Shown piece by piece: positions 1 to 13,569 of a stretch of 64,000 bases of DNA. The position numbers and the translations under genes are program-made. The stretch spans positions 22,604,001-22,668,000 of the forward strand of contig OX327700.1 in the NCBI GenBank assembly GCA_946807835.1, read 5' to 3'. Source of the stretch: Ailanthus altissimus (Eukaryota > Streptophyta > Magnoliopsida > Sapindales > Simaroubaceae). Position 1 is the first letter of the stretch. Every line of letters starts with the position of its first letter. The notes beneath the pieces were generated by a model. That model saw nothing but the letters and a program-made list of their open reading frames with translations, had not been told where the DNA came from and did not search any database.

Positions 1-3000
1 AGAAAGTTTGGTTATGCATTGATCATGAATTGATTGTTGTTAGTGTGTTACTATATGTTGGTGCCCCGCAGAGCCGCAGACTCCACATTTTACAATTATG
101 ATAAAAGCATAAAAAAGAAGAAAAAAAATTTATTGCCACATCTTCTTTCTTTAAGATATCCAAAGAAAAATATTAATCCTTTAATAAAATTATCTTGTAT
201 ATATATATATTTTTTTCTTTTATTTATCTAAAAAAATATATTAATAGCATTTATTAGGATTATATGCAACAAAACTTTATTAAATTGTGATATGATGAAG
301 TAAAGGTTTGTTGTATACATTCAATTTAATGATTGAAGAATATAATACATATTAAGTAATCTGGCCTGAAAGTTCTTGGAAACAAGATTGACACTGAAGA
401 TGTCAAATGTAATTTTCTAGGATCCGTATCGAGAATTATTTATTTCGTTTTAAGAGTTCTGTTATGTAATTTTTTTTTCCCTTTCCCTTTTTCTAATAAC
501 TTTGATGAAGCAAAAAAAAAAAAAAAATTGTATAGGAAGAAAATAAAAGAAATAATAGCTAGTCAAAAATAGCCTTGTACGTGAGTGTTATTGATAAAGC
601 CTTTTGTATTAAAACATGAAGTGTGAAATTCAATTCTCACTTACATCTAAGAGTGAAGCTGTATTAGGGTTTAGAGGGTCATGCCCCCAAGCTCCAAGAC
701 TTTTAATTTTACTCAATAATAAATTTTTATAATTTTTATTTTTTAAAAATATATTTTTATAATTTAACTCTTTTAAAATTTTAAATATAACATTAAGACC
801 TCGTATAATTAAATTTTAACTCAATATAAATTTTAACTTTAATGTTTAACTCTCCTCACTTTAATTTCTAGTTCTACCCCTACTCACACCAAAGTACTTT
901 AAAGTTAATTATAAAATTATGTAATAAAAAAATTATCTCACTCATTACCAAAATATCCTTTAATATATATAATAAATAAAAATTTTAATTTGTCTCTTAA
1001 TAAAATCAGTAATTATTATTTTCTTTTTTGGGAATCTTCCTTTAACTATTTCTTCTCCTAAAAGTTGATATATTACACTCTTAAGAAATTTTCAACAATT
1101 GCAAATTTATTAAAGAAAAAGATAATAATTATCAATTTCATTGAAAAGAAAATTTTATAGTAATTTCATTTCAGTGGATTAGTGGATCTAGATCTACATA
1201 AACTTCTCTCTCTTACTATATAAACGTGAGCAAATCACCATGGGTGGCAGGCTATTTTTATCATATAATTACGATATTTATCTTTTTTTTATATATATTT
1301 TTGCATGTAACACGTGTTCGCACTCATTTGATTATAATAAAATTACACTTTCAACTTGACAATTATTACAGGGAAATTTTATGTTGATTAATCTGCACGT
1401 GTGAACGGGCTAAGTAAGGAATGCCACTCCATAGTTCTAATGGATGACAATGTGTTGATAAAAGTTCAACGTGACTCGCATGGATTGGGTGCATTATCCT
1501 TTTAATTTGAAAAATTACTAGGTCAGTCTTTGTATAAATTATTTCTTGAGTACTTAATTTTTTAAATATACTTCGATTAGTTTTTATTATTTAAAAAATT
1601 CAATTAAATTCTTACTTTTTCGGTTCTATTTTTATTTTACTGTTAACTGAATGATGTGATATATATACTCTTAATAATGATAAAAAAAATTAAAATTAAC
1701 GAATGATTACTAATTTTAAATTAATTGATTATTAAGTAGTGATTAAAATTAAAAATACTACATCTTATTGGTCCAAGATTATAACTTAAAAAAATTAAGA
1801 ATAAAAAAATTAAAATAGTTACAAAACAACAAGTTGAAACTATGAAACCACTATTCATGCAATACTATCAATCACTAAACCATCCTTACAATATTACCAA
1901 TTTCTAAACTATCATTCCAACAATACCACCAATCGATGAACCATCATCCAACAATAACACATTAATTTGTTTTAGGTTTTTTATTTTCTCCCGCATAGGC
2001 GGCGAGGATGAAAATAGTGGGTGGGTGGAACAGTGGCACGGTGGAATTTCACAATGCAGAAATCATGAAATTTCATATAATTATATTAAAAAAATAATTT
2101 CAAGAATTTTAGTCAAAATTTGGGTTACGCAAACAATTTGGTTAATGAGATTAAACAAATAATTGGACTTTTGATAAGAACTCGCTGCTCAAAAGTGTTG
2201 GGTGTTTTAACTCTAAATATTATTTCAATTATATATTAAATAATATATTATCATGTATATAAAATATACAGATATTAACAATATAAATATAAGTAAAATA
2301 AACAATAAAAAAAGTTAAAACTTAATTTTGATTATGAAGCATGATAGTAATATCGTCTCAAAGTTAAATAAACTTTCTATCATACAGTAGTGACAATTCT
2401 ATATAACTCTAAGATATATAAGTCCACTACTTATAGTCTCTCTCTTCAATTAGCATAATTGTTAAAAACAAATATCCAAATGCTCAAAGTCATAATTGCT
2501 CATTTACATATTTGATATGTATACATATATATAAATTTTCTTTTTCATCACCACACACTAACAAAAAGGGTATGGGCAACTCTTAATACCATAGTATGTA
2601 GCCTTATTTAATAATTTTATGGTAATAAATATGATTTAATGCATTGTAACTTTTAATATATTTTACTAGATATAATCACTAATATTAATATATTGCAACC
2701 ACCATATAAATAATAATATATAAATATTCATATAATTTCCCCTCAACTATCTTATCTAGAAGGATATCTTTTATAATCTTTATTAATTGTGTTGACCCTA
2801 AAATTTTAAGTAATTTTAAATCAATAATTGAAATTATTATTTTTTTTTTCAAGAATAGGGATTGTTAAAGCAATTGAGCTTCGTGAAAAATGAGCTAGAT
2901 TGGTTTGCTATAAGGCTATTAGGCTTGATAAGGATCATGCAATCATAAAAGAGTTAGACTATGCTGAAAGATTTTTCGACGATGGCATTCTGATATTTAA

Positions 3001-3030
3001 GTTAGCAAGGGTTAGAAAAAGGTAAAAAAA
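1..3030. other. AT-rich intergenic DNA without a recognisable gene
   Basis: This stretch is strongly AT-rich, with homopolymer A and T runs and no open frame that resembles a known protein. One dispersed repeat (about 640-890) is annotated separately. A short plus-strand open stretch near 2860-3020 has fairly normal amino-acid composition but I cannot assign it to any family. Confidence 0.6.
640..890 (+). repeat. Dispersed repeat, copy 1 of 3
   Basis: A C-rich head (around atgcccccaag) is followed by an AT-rich body with repeated tttataattttt and ttaaattttaactcaatata blocks, and a tail reading tctacccctactc. The same order of blocks recurs near 23220-23445 and 37715-37925 in the same orientation. 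I do not recognise the family and saw no terminal inverted repeat or target duplication. Confidence 0.5.
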
Positions 3031-3241
3031 TAAAAATAAAAAGGCAATAAAAGATCAATAGAGAGAGAGAAACTACAATGTGTTTTGAGAACCTAAAAGG
3101 TCTAAATTTCTTAGCTCAGCAATTTAGACCTTATTTATAAGATTGTGATGTGAGTTCAATTTATAGTCATAGAATCCTATTAGAATTGGAAAGCATCGAG
3201 ACTTCTGCTTCTTGGATTCATTTATAAGAATTTTACCAAAA

Positions 3242-5153
3242 TCAAAGAAAGCGACTGAAGATAAACATTGAAGCTATGAAGAAGGCTGCTTGAAAGACCA
3301 TGTGAACTAACTTAATTCTACCAAATATAAACAAAATCTTCCCTTTCCAACTACTAAGCTTAGCACGAGCCTTATTTGCTAAAACTTGCAAATGATAACT
3401 ACAAGGATAGCATTTTAAAACTGGAACCCTTAAGTAAGTAAAAAGAAAGGTGCCTTGAGAGAAACCTAAGGATACCAAGAGATCATGGCTACAATGATTA
3501 ACATGTGCCTAAGAAAAAAATGACTTTCGTCCTTATTGACAGTCTACTCTGAAGCCAAATTGTAAGACCTTATAAATTTCATCAAATTCTCAATAAACCT
3601 ATGACTCACTCTAAAAAAAAATGAAAATAAAAACATCATTGGCATAAAGAATATAAGTGGAAGCTATGCAATTCCAACGACTCAAAATTCTAGCCGCTGG
3701 TTTTGGAATTGACTAAATTATGAATGCCTTTAAAAAGCACCTCTTCCGCCAAATAAAAATAAGGTGAACAAATAATCTCCTTCGTGCACTTCCCTACGAC
3801 AACTAAAATAACTCCTTGGAGTGCCATTAATCATGACCAACAACTAAGTGAAATTGAGAATTTTGAAAATCTAGTTGATAAAAACTATATCAAATCTAAA
3901 ATGCTTAAGGACTTAAAGAAGAAATTTCTAATTAAAGTTGTCAAAAGCCTTTGTAATATTTAGTTTCAACTCGACGTTACCTCTAAAAGATTTCTAGTCA
4001 AGCATTTTAACACTTGCAGGAATCATAAAAATACAATCATGAATACGCCTACCTCAAATGAAAGTCATTTGATTTTGCTAGACCAATTTAGGCATAAGAA
4101 CCGCAAGTCTATCTATAATAATCCTAATAATAATTTTGAAAACAAAAATTGGCTAGAGCTATCGATCAAAACTAATTGATCCTAATAGCATCTACCACCT
4201 TAGGAATCATAACAATAAAGCTAAAGTTTAGATTAGTTAGGAGAAAAATGTGAGAAAAAAATGCTTAAAACCAAAAAGTACATCCTTTTTAATAATATCC
4301 CAATAAAGTTGATAAAATAATCCTGAAAATTTATCAAACCTAGGGCATTAGAAGGATCCAACAAAAAAAAATAACTTGCCTCACCTCCTCATTCAAGGGA
4401 ATGCTAGTCAACATTTTATTATCAATATCTAACACCAAATTATGGATGTGACTATGGACCTAGGAAATCACATTAGGATCCACTAAAGCACTAGATTAGA
4501 GATCTCTGAAATAATCTACAACATGAGAGTAAATGTGCTACATATTATCATTCCAACCATCATTAACCCTTTAATACGAGAGTTTGCTGCTTGAAGTTTT
4601 GTATAGGCATAAAAAAAACCTTTGGACACTTATCTCCCTCTTTTTCCATCTAACTTTGGTACGATTCCACCAAAATTCAAACTCCAAACACAAAGCATAA
4701 AAAACTTTGAATGTAGCCTCAACATCAATAAAATCCAGCATGACTATACCAGCTTCAATCTTTGCTTGAAGAGAAGCAAGGGAATTCATAATCTCTTTCA
4801 AATGGTCAAGAATATTACCAAAAGTATTCCAATTCTAATTCTTCAAGTGATTTTTCAGTACCATTAGCTTCTTTGTAACTATAAACATGAGACAATTATA
4901 ACTAGGAAACAAATTTCAAACTTGATTAACCATGTCTTTGAAACCAACATGAGAAGTTCAAATAGATTGAAATCAATAAAAAAAAGTGACTCAAATTATA
5001 TGAGGAAGAGCAATACAATAAGATAAAGTCTAAGAATCCTGCCATGCTAAATTATAAAGAGCACGGTCTAATTTTTCCTCTATGTGGCTACCATTCTCCA
5101 TGGTTCTAGCCATGTGAAAAATAAACTCAAAGTAGGGACAACCGTGAAATCAT
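3242..5153 (-). pseudogene. LINE A reverse transcriptase and distal endonuclease remnant
   Basis: On the minus strand the block at 3478-3242 matches the conserved stretch after the LINE RT palm: a YLRVP motif, then KARAKLSSWKGK, then a GRIKLVHMVFQA-like segment. The catalytic YADD box is visible at about 3632-3648, but as YAND, with its first Asp changed to Asn. Further upstream are an INGTP motif near 3830 and, at about 4650-4700, a segment equivalent to the RSKVQWLKEGDRNTKFFH region before the RT domain. Near 5150-5040 lies the end of the endonuclease (a LFFTWLE segment). Stops and frame changes are frequent throughout. This is a fossil with no function. Confidence 0.8.
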
Positions 5154-7288
5154 TGTTGTCGGGGATCTAATATATATGGATGTATGCATGTACAATTGTG
5201 TCTCTTACCTAAAATAAGTATCTTATACATATTCTACACAACGAAAGCATGTAAATTACGATAAATACAATAAATAAAATATAGTAATCACATTAATATA
5301 TTACTAGTATAGAGAACTCACATTAACGTGTAACATTATACACGTATTTTTTTCGGAGTCTGCATGGAGACCAACTCGCAGACAGTTCTAGTCACCAATA
5401 CGGTGAGCTTGGTGAGCTAGAACAGCAGCCTTATACGCAGCACTGGGTTTAACTCTTAAACCCCAAAATGGTCAGTGTGTGTTTTTATCATTTTCTCCAA
5501 AATGATAAGAAATGAAGAATTTGAAGCAATCCACAATTTCTTCAATTGGAAGAATAGAAAAAATAAAATAATTTCATTTTTCCCTTTTTTTGCTTCTTCT
5601 TCTTCTTCCTTTATTTCTTTTCTCTCCATTTCTCTTCTCTTTTTCTTCTCCATTTTCGTTTGCTTCTCTTGGCACAACACCAACACACACACAACACTAT
5701 TTCTCATCTCTCTCTCTCTTTATATATATATATATATATAAAATAATAATATAATATATATAATAATAAAATAAATACATAATGGGTGCCAACTATTTGG
5801 CACCCAAATAAAATATTATTATATATAAAATATAATATAATATAATAAGAGAGATATTTTGATTATTTAACCATTAAATAACTAAAGAGTGAAATAACCA
5901 TTGTGCCTATCATAAATAATTACCAAGCCTACTCTTAGTGGGTCCCATCAAATTTTACATTTGGGTAAACTCAACTGAGAGTTCACAATATGCCACGTGT
6001 CATTATACAATTAGTAAATAATAATTATTATCTAATTATTATATTTAACACTTAAATACAGATATACACGTATTCTCATGGTATTACTAAATATTACTAA
6101 ATTAAACACTTTAATTCGGCATGCTGCCCCAGTGCACAACAAGTACACTCTATATTGCAGGACTCTCTAAGTCCACGTCCAATTCATCAAATGGAACTAT
6201 TCCATGAGTCCATGAGCAATGCCCCACGCACACGTCACGAATATACAAATCAGCGCGTTGAACCATGCAAGCTGAGGTTATAATGCATACGTATAGTCCT
6301 TCAGTCATGATATCCTGGATGTGCGAAGATATAGATTATCACCGTTAAGTCCCCTAGTGCTCATTCATATCTTATCTCCAGACTTGTATCTCACTGAACA
6401 ATATGTGCAAACTCTTTTTCCATATTATTTCACCCTAGTAAAACGCTTTCCAGAGATTAATGCTTGTGGCCGCAACAGTTTCTGAAATACAATCTCGAAG
6501 CATCTAGATATCAAACTTCCTATGTGAGCTGATGGATCTCATATCTGTACACACTGAACTCCATAAGTATCAGATCATACCCAGCGACACCCAGCGATCA
6601 CACGATGAAAGGTTTGTGATATGCGTAGAATCAAAGTATGGTGGATCACTTACAAGCCCACCGTGGCACTCGAGTCAAAGGACTATATATACTACTCAAC
6701 TCGAGAGGACTCTCCATTGACAGCTTACATAGGGTATTTATCGAATGCCCTCGTGAGTTTGTCCTATATCCAGTCTTAACTGGAAACTTATATGTCAATA
6801 TGAGCTCTAAGCTCACAGCCGGCTTGGAACAACCATCTATACCCTATTGGTATGACATATACTGATCTATATTAAAAGCTTGCATCGGCAGAAATAGATC
6901 AAGGACAATTATTCGAGAACATACTTGTACAGCTAGCATTTCCTGGCACCCGATTACAACTCTTGTAACTATGCAGTTACTAGTATATTCTCAGGTTTAT
7001 GTCCCATTACAGACAAGGCTCTAACTCTTAAATATGCTGAGTATTATAACCAGCTAACCCTTAGCTGTGCTAACATTTAGCATTTATATCTCTCAGTGTG
7101 GCTAACTATAAGCTCTTATCTAAACTCCTTTAGATCTGATCTAAACTCTTTTAGATCTATAATGTCTGTAATGTTACATTGCATAATACCATATAAATGA
7201 GTATTAGCGATTTAATGAAAATGTACACTTATATAAATACACAAGTAAATGTACATTTAAGGATGGCACATAAGCACCGATCTTAACA
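5154..7288 (-). mobile_element. Solo LTR (2135 bp) inside LINE A
   Basis: The block starts tgttgtcggg and ends cttaaca, so it has TG...CA termini. It is flanked by atcat (5149-5153) and atcac (7289-7293), a 5-bp target duplication with one mismatch. LINE A endonuclease sequence resumes on both sides. On the minus strand a TATA-rich tract followed by a GA repeat (plus-strand ctctctctttatatata at about 5709-5740) suggests an LTR promoter pointing to lower coordinates. A small hairpin, gggtgcc/ggcaccc, lies at 5784-5806. Short open frames inside are chance. No internal retroviral-type region remains, so LTR-LTR recombination is the likely origin. Confidence 0.75.
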
Positions 7289-7870
7289 ATCACAAGAGTT
7301 ACTAAAATTCTAGAAATCTAGACAATAATAATGCCTAGGAAAGTAATATATTAGGGAGTTGAATAAACAAATAATAGTTAACAAGAGTAGCACTAAAATC
7401 CCCAACCACAAACCAAAGAAATTGACTAGCTAAAAAAGAAGTTCAGACCAAAGACTTCACCATTGAATATATAGGAAAGTTGCATGAGCATATAATAGCT
7501 GACGAGAGCAATAATTGATAATAGTTATGATAGTGAGATGTTAAGCACCACCACCAACAATATCTATGACAATAACCATATTACTTTTAGAAACACGTAA
7601 TTTTGATTAGGAGTTGGTTGTGTGCCTTACAAAAGAAAGATGCAATGATTGTTAAAAATAGAGTCTAAAGCAACTATTGGTTCATTAGCAACAATAAATA
7701 AAAGTTTGTGCTTCTAACATGAGGAGGCTAATTCTTGATGAGATTAAGGATTGGCCTTCCCTCTAATAGTTTAGAATAAAATATTTATAATTTTATATCT
7801 ATATCCACATTTCGCGACCTATAAATTACCTTAATATGCTTTTTTTTTGCTCTCAATCTTCTTTTCTAAG
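7289..7870 (-). pseudogene. LINE A endonuclease remnant
   Basis: The minus strand encodes a segment FVVGDFS near 7388-7420, matching the GDFN box of LINE apurinic-type endonucleases, preceded by further endonuclease-like sequence with many stops. The sequence continues across the solo LTR into 5153 and below, where the FTW-like region of the same domain appears. It is inactive. The assignment rests on motif order only. Confidence 0.6.
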
Positions 7871-8390
7871 ATTTAGAAAGAACTATTTGAAACCATCCTC
7901 CACAGATGGTCTAGTAAATACGTACCACTTTTTAAAGTTTTTCATATAAAGGATAATCACTACCAAGCTCTCTAGGCACTTCAGGAGTTGCAAACATAGA
8001 AGTTCTATCAACCTCTACTGACGTAACTATATCAAAGTCCATTATTTTATCATCATCTCCACTCACTGACAAATCATCCTAGTTTGGACGTTGTCAATCT
8101 ACATGATATCCACACCCCTCTTAACGTTATAGGTAATACTGAGCAATAAGTCATAGTTCCCCTTATCATATTCCACTAACTTGTTATTCATAATTTCATC
8201 ATCCCCCTAATCTTTATATCATTGATGGCTCTGAGCAAAAATACCACCCGACTTCAATTCACCATGCACGACCTCTTCCATGTCAATATCCATATATTTT
8301 TCTCCTTAAACAATAACTCCTTCCTCTCAACCATATTGTTGGTGAAACCCATCGAGCCCTAAATCGTCATGCATGACCTCCTCTAGGTCT

Positions 8391-9584
8391 TTAACCCCAT
8401 GAAAAAAAACTCAAAGCCATGGGAGTTCTAGCCATAGTTCCCTGCACATTTGTAGTCATTTTTGCATTAGCCAAAGGCTGCTCCAACGAAACATCCATAG
8501 CTTTTAAGCCTTGTAGAAGGAAAATGTCCTTATCCTTAGGTATTAAGTTAAGAGAAGAACTATAATAGAGATCAATATTAATACCCTTGCATAGCGAAAA
8601 TATAAGATTATCAAGCAAATATAACAAGAATATAAAGCAGATCAATAAGAGCACAACACAACTAATATACATGGTTTAGTAATTGTTTACGCCCACAGTG
8701 GATCAAAGGATCTTAACCTCTCTTATTAACTCTTCTAGAGAATTTTACAAGAAAAACAAAGTGAAAAACTCTCAAAGGATTTATGAATGGTGTACTTTTG
8801 TTCTTCCAAGAACATCAACACTCAAACAATGGTTCCATCTTAGTTTTTAAAAATACTTAGTGTCTACCTAATTCTTTTTTTCTCTTAAATCTCTCTTTTT
8901 AATGCTTGATCTCAAAATAAAGGGTTTACAAGGTTTATATAGAGAATAAAACATCTCTAGAAACTCTAAACCTAATTGAAATAAGAGTCCACGTATTTAA
9001 GAGTCTAAAACCTCCTCAAACAAATCAAGACGAGCCAAAATAAGACTTTCTTAAAACTGGGCACCGCAGCGCCAAAACAACCCCGAGCCAGCACTGTGGC
9101 GCTGGCCTTTTTGCTTCCAACGTTGCGATGCTACGACCTTGGCGCTACTGCCTGGACATCAGTCCTTCATTTTTCTTCTCCTTTTCATACTTCTAAGTCC
9201 CGTCTTGCTCCCCCCATATGCATTTAATGTGTCCCAGCTTAACTTCAACAAGACTTTCCCCTTTGTATTCATCTTTCTTACCCATACAAGATTTTTGAAT
9301 CACCATTTCTAACAAACCCGTTAAAATTACCCTTCATCAGATTCTTTTTAGCCTTGTTCCAAGAATAAGAACGAGTCTGACCTCGAGTTTCTATGATCTC
9401 CTTTCAAAATTTCATACCAGATAAAACCACAATCGAAACATTTTAATGGTAGATTCTCATAATGTACCTTAACTTGAAATTGTAGCCTTCTCTTTCCACT
9501 ATTAGGAACTGAGGCAACTAACTAGAAACATCCACCTCCACCAGGACTCTCGCATAAAAACTATAAATGTCTTCCCTTGTAGCC
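8391..9584 (-). pseudogene. LINE A ORF1 middle and 3' part, interrupted
   Basis: Between 9575 and about 9220 the minus strand encodes a YARVLVEVDVS segment, then VERRGYNFKL, characteristic of plant L1 ORF1 (the DUF4283-type nucleic-acid-binding protein) just before its zinc knuckle. A related segment (FARVLVKMDVE) occurs in LINE B near 48.5 kb. The frame is lost about 100 codons later. The LTR retrotransposon at 9585 inserted exactly in this ORF. The part from about 8540 to 9215 does not look like ORF1 and is described separately. Confidence 0.65.
8540..9215. other. Unassigned insertion-like block within LINE A ORF1
   Basis: This block interrupts LINE A ORF1. It is AT-rich except for a short GC-rich tract at about 9060-9160 holding repeated gcgccg/gcgctg words (gcaccgcagcgccaa). 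A similar tract of repeated cagcgccg words occurs inside the solo LTR at 33.46-33.54 kb, so the block may be a fragment of another LTR. I could not find matching ends. Confidence 0.35.
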
Positions 9585-11141
9585 TGATGAACACTTGAAA
9601 ATGCATGTTGTTAGGAGATTCAATCACCATTTAATGTCACTAATTTTAGTATTTTCTGTATTTTTAGCTTGAAATAAAGTGTTCTCCTTAAATTGTGATT
9701 AATGAATGTTATTTGGACAGGTTTAGGTAAACTGGACATAACTCTCAATGTAGAAATCGAAATGAAGAAATTCTTGAACCTGGTGCAACATGACTCAATC
9801 TTACATAAATTTTAAGAATAGTGGAAAAGCCAAATCCAATATGTTATGGGCCAAAAATTGAGATACAACAGAATCGGATTACAACTCTTACCTAGCTTGA
9901 CCCAATTTACGTATTTGGACCGTATCTCACAAAATATGTATTCAATTGGTGTAATTCTTGAAGCTATGAATTGCTAACTTAACTATCAACAACTCGTATG
10001 TTTATGGTAAAGTCCAAATCAGCCGTTATCATGGACCAAATCGCATTGCAAGTGGGTAAAATGGTTGTTGGCCGAATTCTGATGTATCTTCGGAATTTTG
10101 CTCATATCTCATTGGATACTCATCCAATTTGCATAACATTAGTGCCTATGGAAAGAAGAGTCAAAATGCTACAACTTTCATGTCGGCTACTGAAGCTGAA
10201 TTGATCATTTACATTATCAAAAACATGCTGCAAATGGATACACGAGTTATTGGCTTAAAATTATTGAAGATTGATGTCATCCATGACATATGTCCATTCA
10301 TTGCCTATATAAGGAGACACTTAGGACGTTTTTAATAATAGATAATTCTCTATTTTTTTATTCTCATTAACATGTATTGTAATTTAGGCTAGAGTTCCTA
10401 GCAAGGCTAAGAGATGAACTTTTATGTGTAGTAAATCTACTTCCATGCTTTAATTCGGTGTCAAGAGCTATAAATGTTGTAAGTTTGGTTTTGATTAAAC
10501 TCTTATCTATTTTATTTTCTATAATCCAGAGGTTATAATTCTCATGTCTCATATATGTTCAGTCATGCTTTTCTTATGTGATTCATGTTGATTTATAATT
10601 GTTACTGGTTACATTGTTTTATATGTTAATCTTTTACTGCAGTATTGTCAATTTGATATATTGTCGATCTTGGATAACATGTAAGGGCAATAAATGTTTG
10701 ATATTCAAGTTAATCTTTTATTGCAATATTGTCAAAATGATATATTGTCGATCTTAGATAACTTGTATAAATAACATGATGTGTGTTAATGCTTGCAAAG
10801 AGTTTAACTAAATCAAATACATGTGTTATCAAATGTGCTATATATTACATACCTTCCGATTGATTGTTTGGAATGTGAAACTTTCAGTTGAGTTATAAAT
10901 ATCGAATCAAAGTATAAAGTAGATTTATAAATCATAATTGTGATTCTCAAAGCCTTGCTTAAATCATCATAAGACATTTTCCTCAATTCATAGATAATTC
11001 TATCTCATCCGTTTAAATCAATTAACCCTTTGCTACTGCTTTAATATTTTACTTCACCAACCTATTTTGCCAAGAGCTTCCTCGTGGGATCGACACCTCA
11101 ATCTATACTGCGATAGCCGCGTTATATTTTGAGTGTAAACA
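9585..11141 (+). repeat. 5' LTR of the LOG-carrying retrotransposon
   Basis: 1557 bp, starting tgatgaacac and ending gtaaaca, the same length as the 3' LTR. A TATA-like motif (cctatataagg) lies at about 10305-10315, a likely promoter for the genomic RNA. Near the 3' end is a gggatcgacac motif that also occurs near the 3' ends of the solo LTRs at 33.2 and 38.5 kb. Small open frames on both strands recur in both LTRs and are not genes. Confidence 0.95.
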
Positions 11142-11147
11142 AAAATT

Positions 11148-11165
11148 TGGCGCCGTTGCTGGGGA
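11148..11165 (+). other. Primer-binding site, tRNA-Asp type
   Basis: tggcgccgttgctgggga begins six bases after the 5' LTR end. It matches the complement of the 3' end of plant tRNA-Asp with one difference (T for C). This primer choice is typical of Athila/Tat Ty3 elements. Confidence 0.9.
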
Positions 11166-11280
11166 GGCACACTAAGCGAAAGTCGGTTGCGATTATAAAT
11201 ACTAAAGTGGTAACTTTGTACATTTTTTTTCTTTATAAAATCTTAGTTTTATTTCCTTTGTTGTAATTTATTTATTATTC

Positions 11281-11822
11281 ATGGTTGGTTCTACCACCTA
11301 ATTTATTTTTTTTTCTTTAGTTAATTTGTTATATTTTATATTATCTTAATGGCTGATTTTACCGCCTAATTAGTTTATTTTCTTTTATCTATTTATCGCA
11401 CTTTATTTTCTTTAGTTTATTTATTGCACTTTTTTTTAATGGCTGGTTTTACCGCCTAACTTCGTTCACTTTCTTTTATTTATTTATTGTACTTTATTTC
11501 TTTAGTTAATTTGTTGTATTTTCTTTTTATTTTGTGGCTGGTTCTACCGCCTAACTTAGTTTATTTATTTATTATTGTACTCTATTTATTTATTGCACTT
11601 TTTTTATTGTACTTTATTTTCATTTTTACGTATTTATTGTAATTTATTTTCTTTAGTTAATATGTTGTATTTTCTTTTTATGGCCGGTTCTACCGCCTAA
11701 CCTTGTATTTATTTACTTATTGTATTTTCTTTTTATTATTTATTTATTGTACTTTTTTTTCCGTACTTTATAGTCTTTTGTTTAGTTATTGTATTTATAT
11801 TTCATGGTTGGTCTTACCACCT
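11281..11822 (+). repeat. Degenerate tandem repeat in the retrotransposon leader
   Basis: Six copies of a core close to ggctggttctaccgccta occur at about 11281, 11350, 11439, 11535, 11680 and 11804, spaced 70-145 bp apart by T-rich filler with tttatttattgtactttattt words. The stretch lies between the primer-binding site and gag, with no open frame. It could be a leader or packaging region that expanded by slippage; that role is inferred. Confidence 0.7.
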
Positions 11823-11913
11823 AACTTATTTCTATTTCTTGTTGTGTTTATTCCACTTCTTAATTTTCCTTAAGCATTTCTTTCCTTAAAAAAAAAAAAA
11901 AATATTAGGATGT

Positions 11914-13569
11914 ATGCATCGACCTAGAGACAAACGAGGAAGATTTGTGAGAGAACTAGAACTAGAACTAGAACCACCCTCACAATTTGTAAGTGAAGAT
12001 AATTCACCTTCTAGTTCATCTTGTAATTCTAACACAATAAGCCAACACGAAGAAAATCCCGTTAGAACTCTAAAAGATTACTTGCATCCTACTCGCACAG
12101 CCACACTATCATGCATTATATTTCCACCTAACACACCACATTCGGATTTTAAACCTGGAATGATACAACTTCTTCCCACTTTTCATGGTCTAGATAGTGA
12201 AAATCCTTATGTACATGTTAGTGAATTTGAAGAGGTAATTGCCACCTTTCATAGCCAACCTGAAGACATAGACACTGTTAGACTTAAATTTTTCCCTTTT
12301 TCTTTGAAAGACAAAGCAAAGAGTTAGTTATACTCTTTGAGGCCGAGGTCTATAGGAACTTGGGCAGAAATGACCCAAGCATTTTTTAATAAATACTTCC
12401 CACAACACAAAACTAATGGCCTGAAAAGACAAATTTCTTCCTTCTCCCCAAAAGACAGTGAAACCTTATATCAAACATGGGAAAGGTTTAAAGAGTTGCT
12501 AAATCTGTGTCATCGCCATGGGTATAAAAATTGGCGCTTGGTTAGTTATTTCTATGAGGGACTCACAATTAGAGAGCGCCAATTTGTTGAGATGATGTGT
12601 AATGGGGAGTTCTTTCATAAAGATCCTGAGGAAGCCATAGAATTTCTTAATGACTTAGCCGAAAAAGCCCATACATGGACTGGACCTAGCATTACTGAAA
12701 GCACAAATAGGTCACGACCCAATGGAGTTTTCCATCTTAGGGAAGAAGATAACCTCAAAGCCTAATTAGAGGTCTTAACTAGGGAGTTAGAGGCCTTGAA
12801 AACCAAAGATAGAAGGGTCACCCACACGGTTGCTAGAGTTGAGTCACACGATGTCTGTTTTGTCTGTGGAGGAGCGAAACACTTAGCTCAGGATTGTCCC
12901 ACGTATAGTGAGATGAGAGGGATATATGAGGAACAATGTAATGCCCTAGGGATGTACAAGAAGCCTTATTCACCCTACTCTGAAACATATAATCCTAGCT
13001 GGAGAAACCACCCAAATTTCAGTTGGAAATCTAACCAACAAGCCAACAACCAATGGAAACAAGAACAACAAGCACCCAAGTCTTATGTTGCACCTCAATA
13101 TAATGCACGACCAACTAGGAGTTCTTTAGAGGATACATTACAAGCATTTATGGAGGCACAAAGTAAGACTAATAAAAAATTTGAAATAATTCTTGCACAG
13201 GTGGTGGACGAAAACAAAGAAATCAAGAGTCAAATCACAAAGTTGACCAGTGCCTTAACTGTACAAGAGCGAGGTAAGTTTCCATCTCAACCTCAATCCA
13301 ATCCGAAAGGACAATTCATGGCACAAGCTTCTACTTCTAATGTTCAAAATCTCAAAGAAGTCAATGCCATTACTACTCGAAGTGGTAAGATTGTAAGTGA
13401 GCCTACTCATGAAATTAACACATCTACGAGTAGTAAAGACGCCCCCCTTGAAAAAGAAGCCACAATGGAAAAAGAGCCCGAAAGTAAGTTTTCAATCCCA
13501 GTGCCTTTTCCTCAAGCTCTTTGACCGGTTGGAAAAAATTCAGAAATTCAAGGTGAGATTATAGAACAT
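11914..13569 (+). pseudogene. Gag of the LOG retrotransposon, three in-frame stops
   Basis: The ATG at 11914 opens a frame that stays in register with protease to about 14.03 kb, broken only by stops at 12325 (TAG), 12763 (TAA) and 13522 (TGA). Around 12190-12700 is the retrotransposon gag core: a LKFFPFSLKDKAK segment followed, after the stop, by LYSL and TWAEMTQAFFNKYFP, then ETLYQTWERFKELL. A CX2CX4HX4C zinc knuckle (CFVCGGAKHLAQDC) lies near 12860-12900. The first stop falls where related gags have a conserved Trp. All three stops can be explained by single C-to-T or G-to-A changes, so the protein was recently intact. Gag packages the element's RNA into virus-like particles. Confidence 0.9.

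Noticed and set aside
2850..3025. Plus-strand open stretch with KELDYAERFFDDGIL-like translation
   Set aside because: Too short, has a stop, and I could not link it to any family. Left unannotated.
5456..5741. Opposing 83- and 88-codon frames rich in Lys/Glu or Ser/Phe
   Set aside because: They come from purine- and pyrimidine-rich low-complexity sequence within the solo LTR.
9998..10552. Small open frames present in both LTRs (also 18412-18966)
   Set aside because: They recur only because the LTRs are duplicated, have no protein-like features and do not retain similar codons across the differences.
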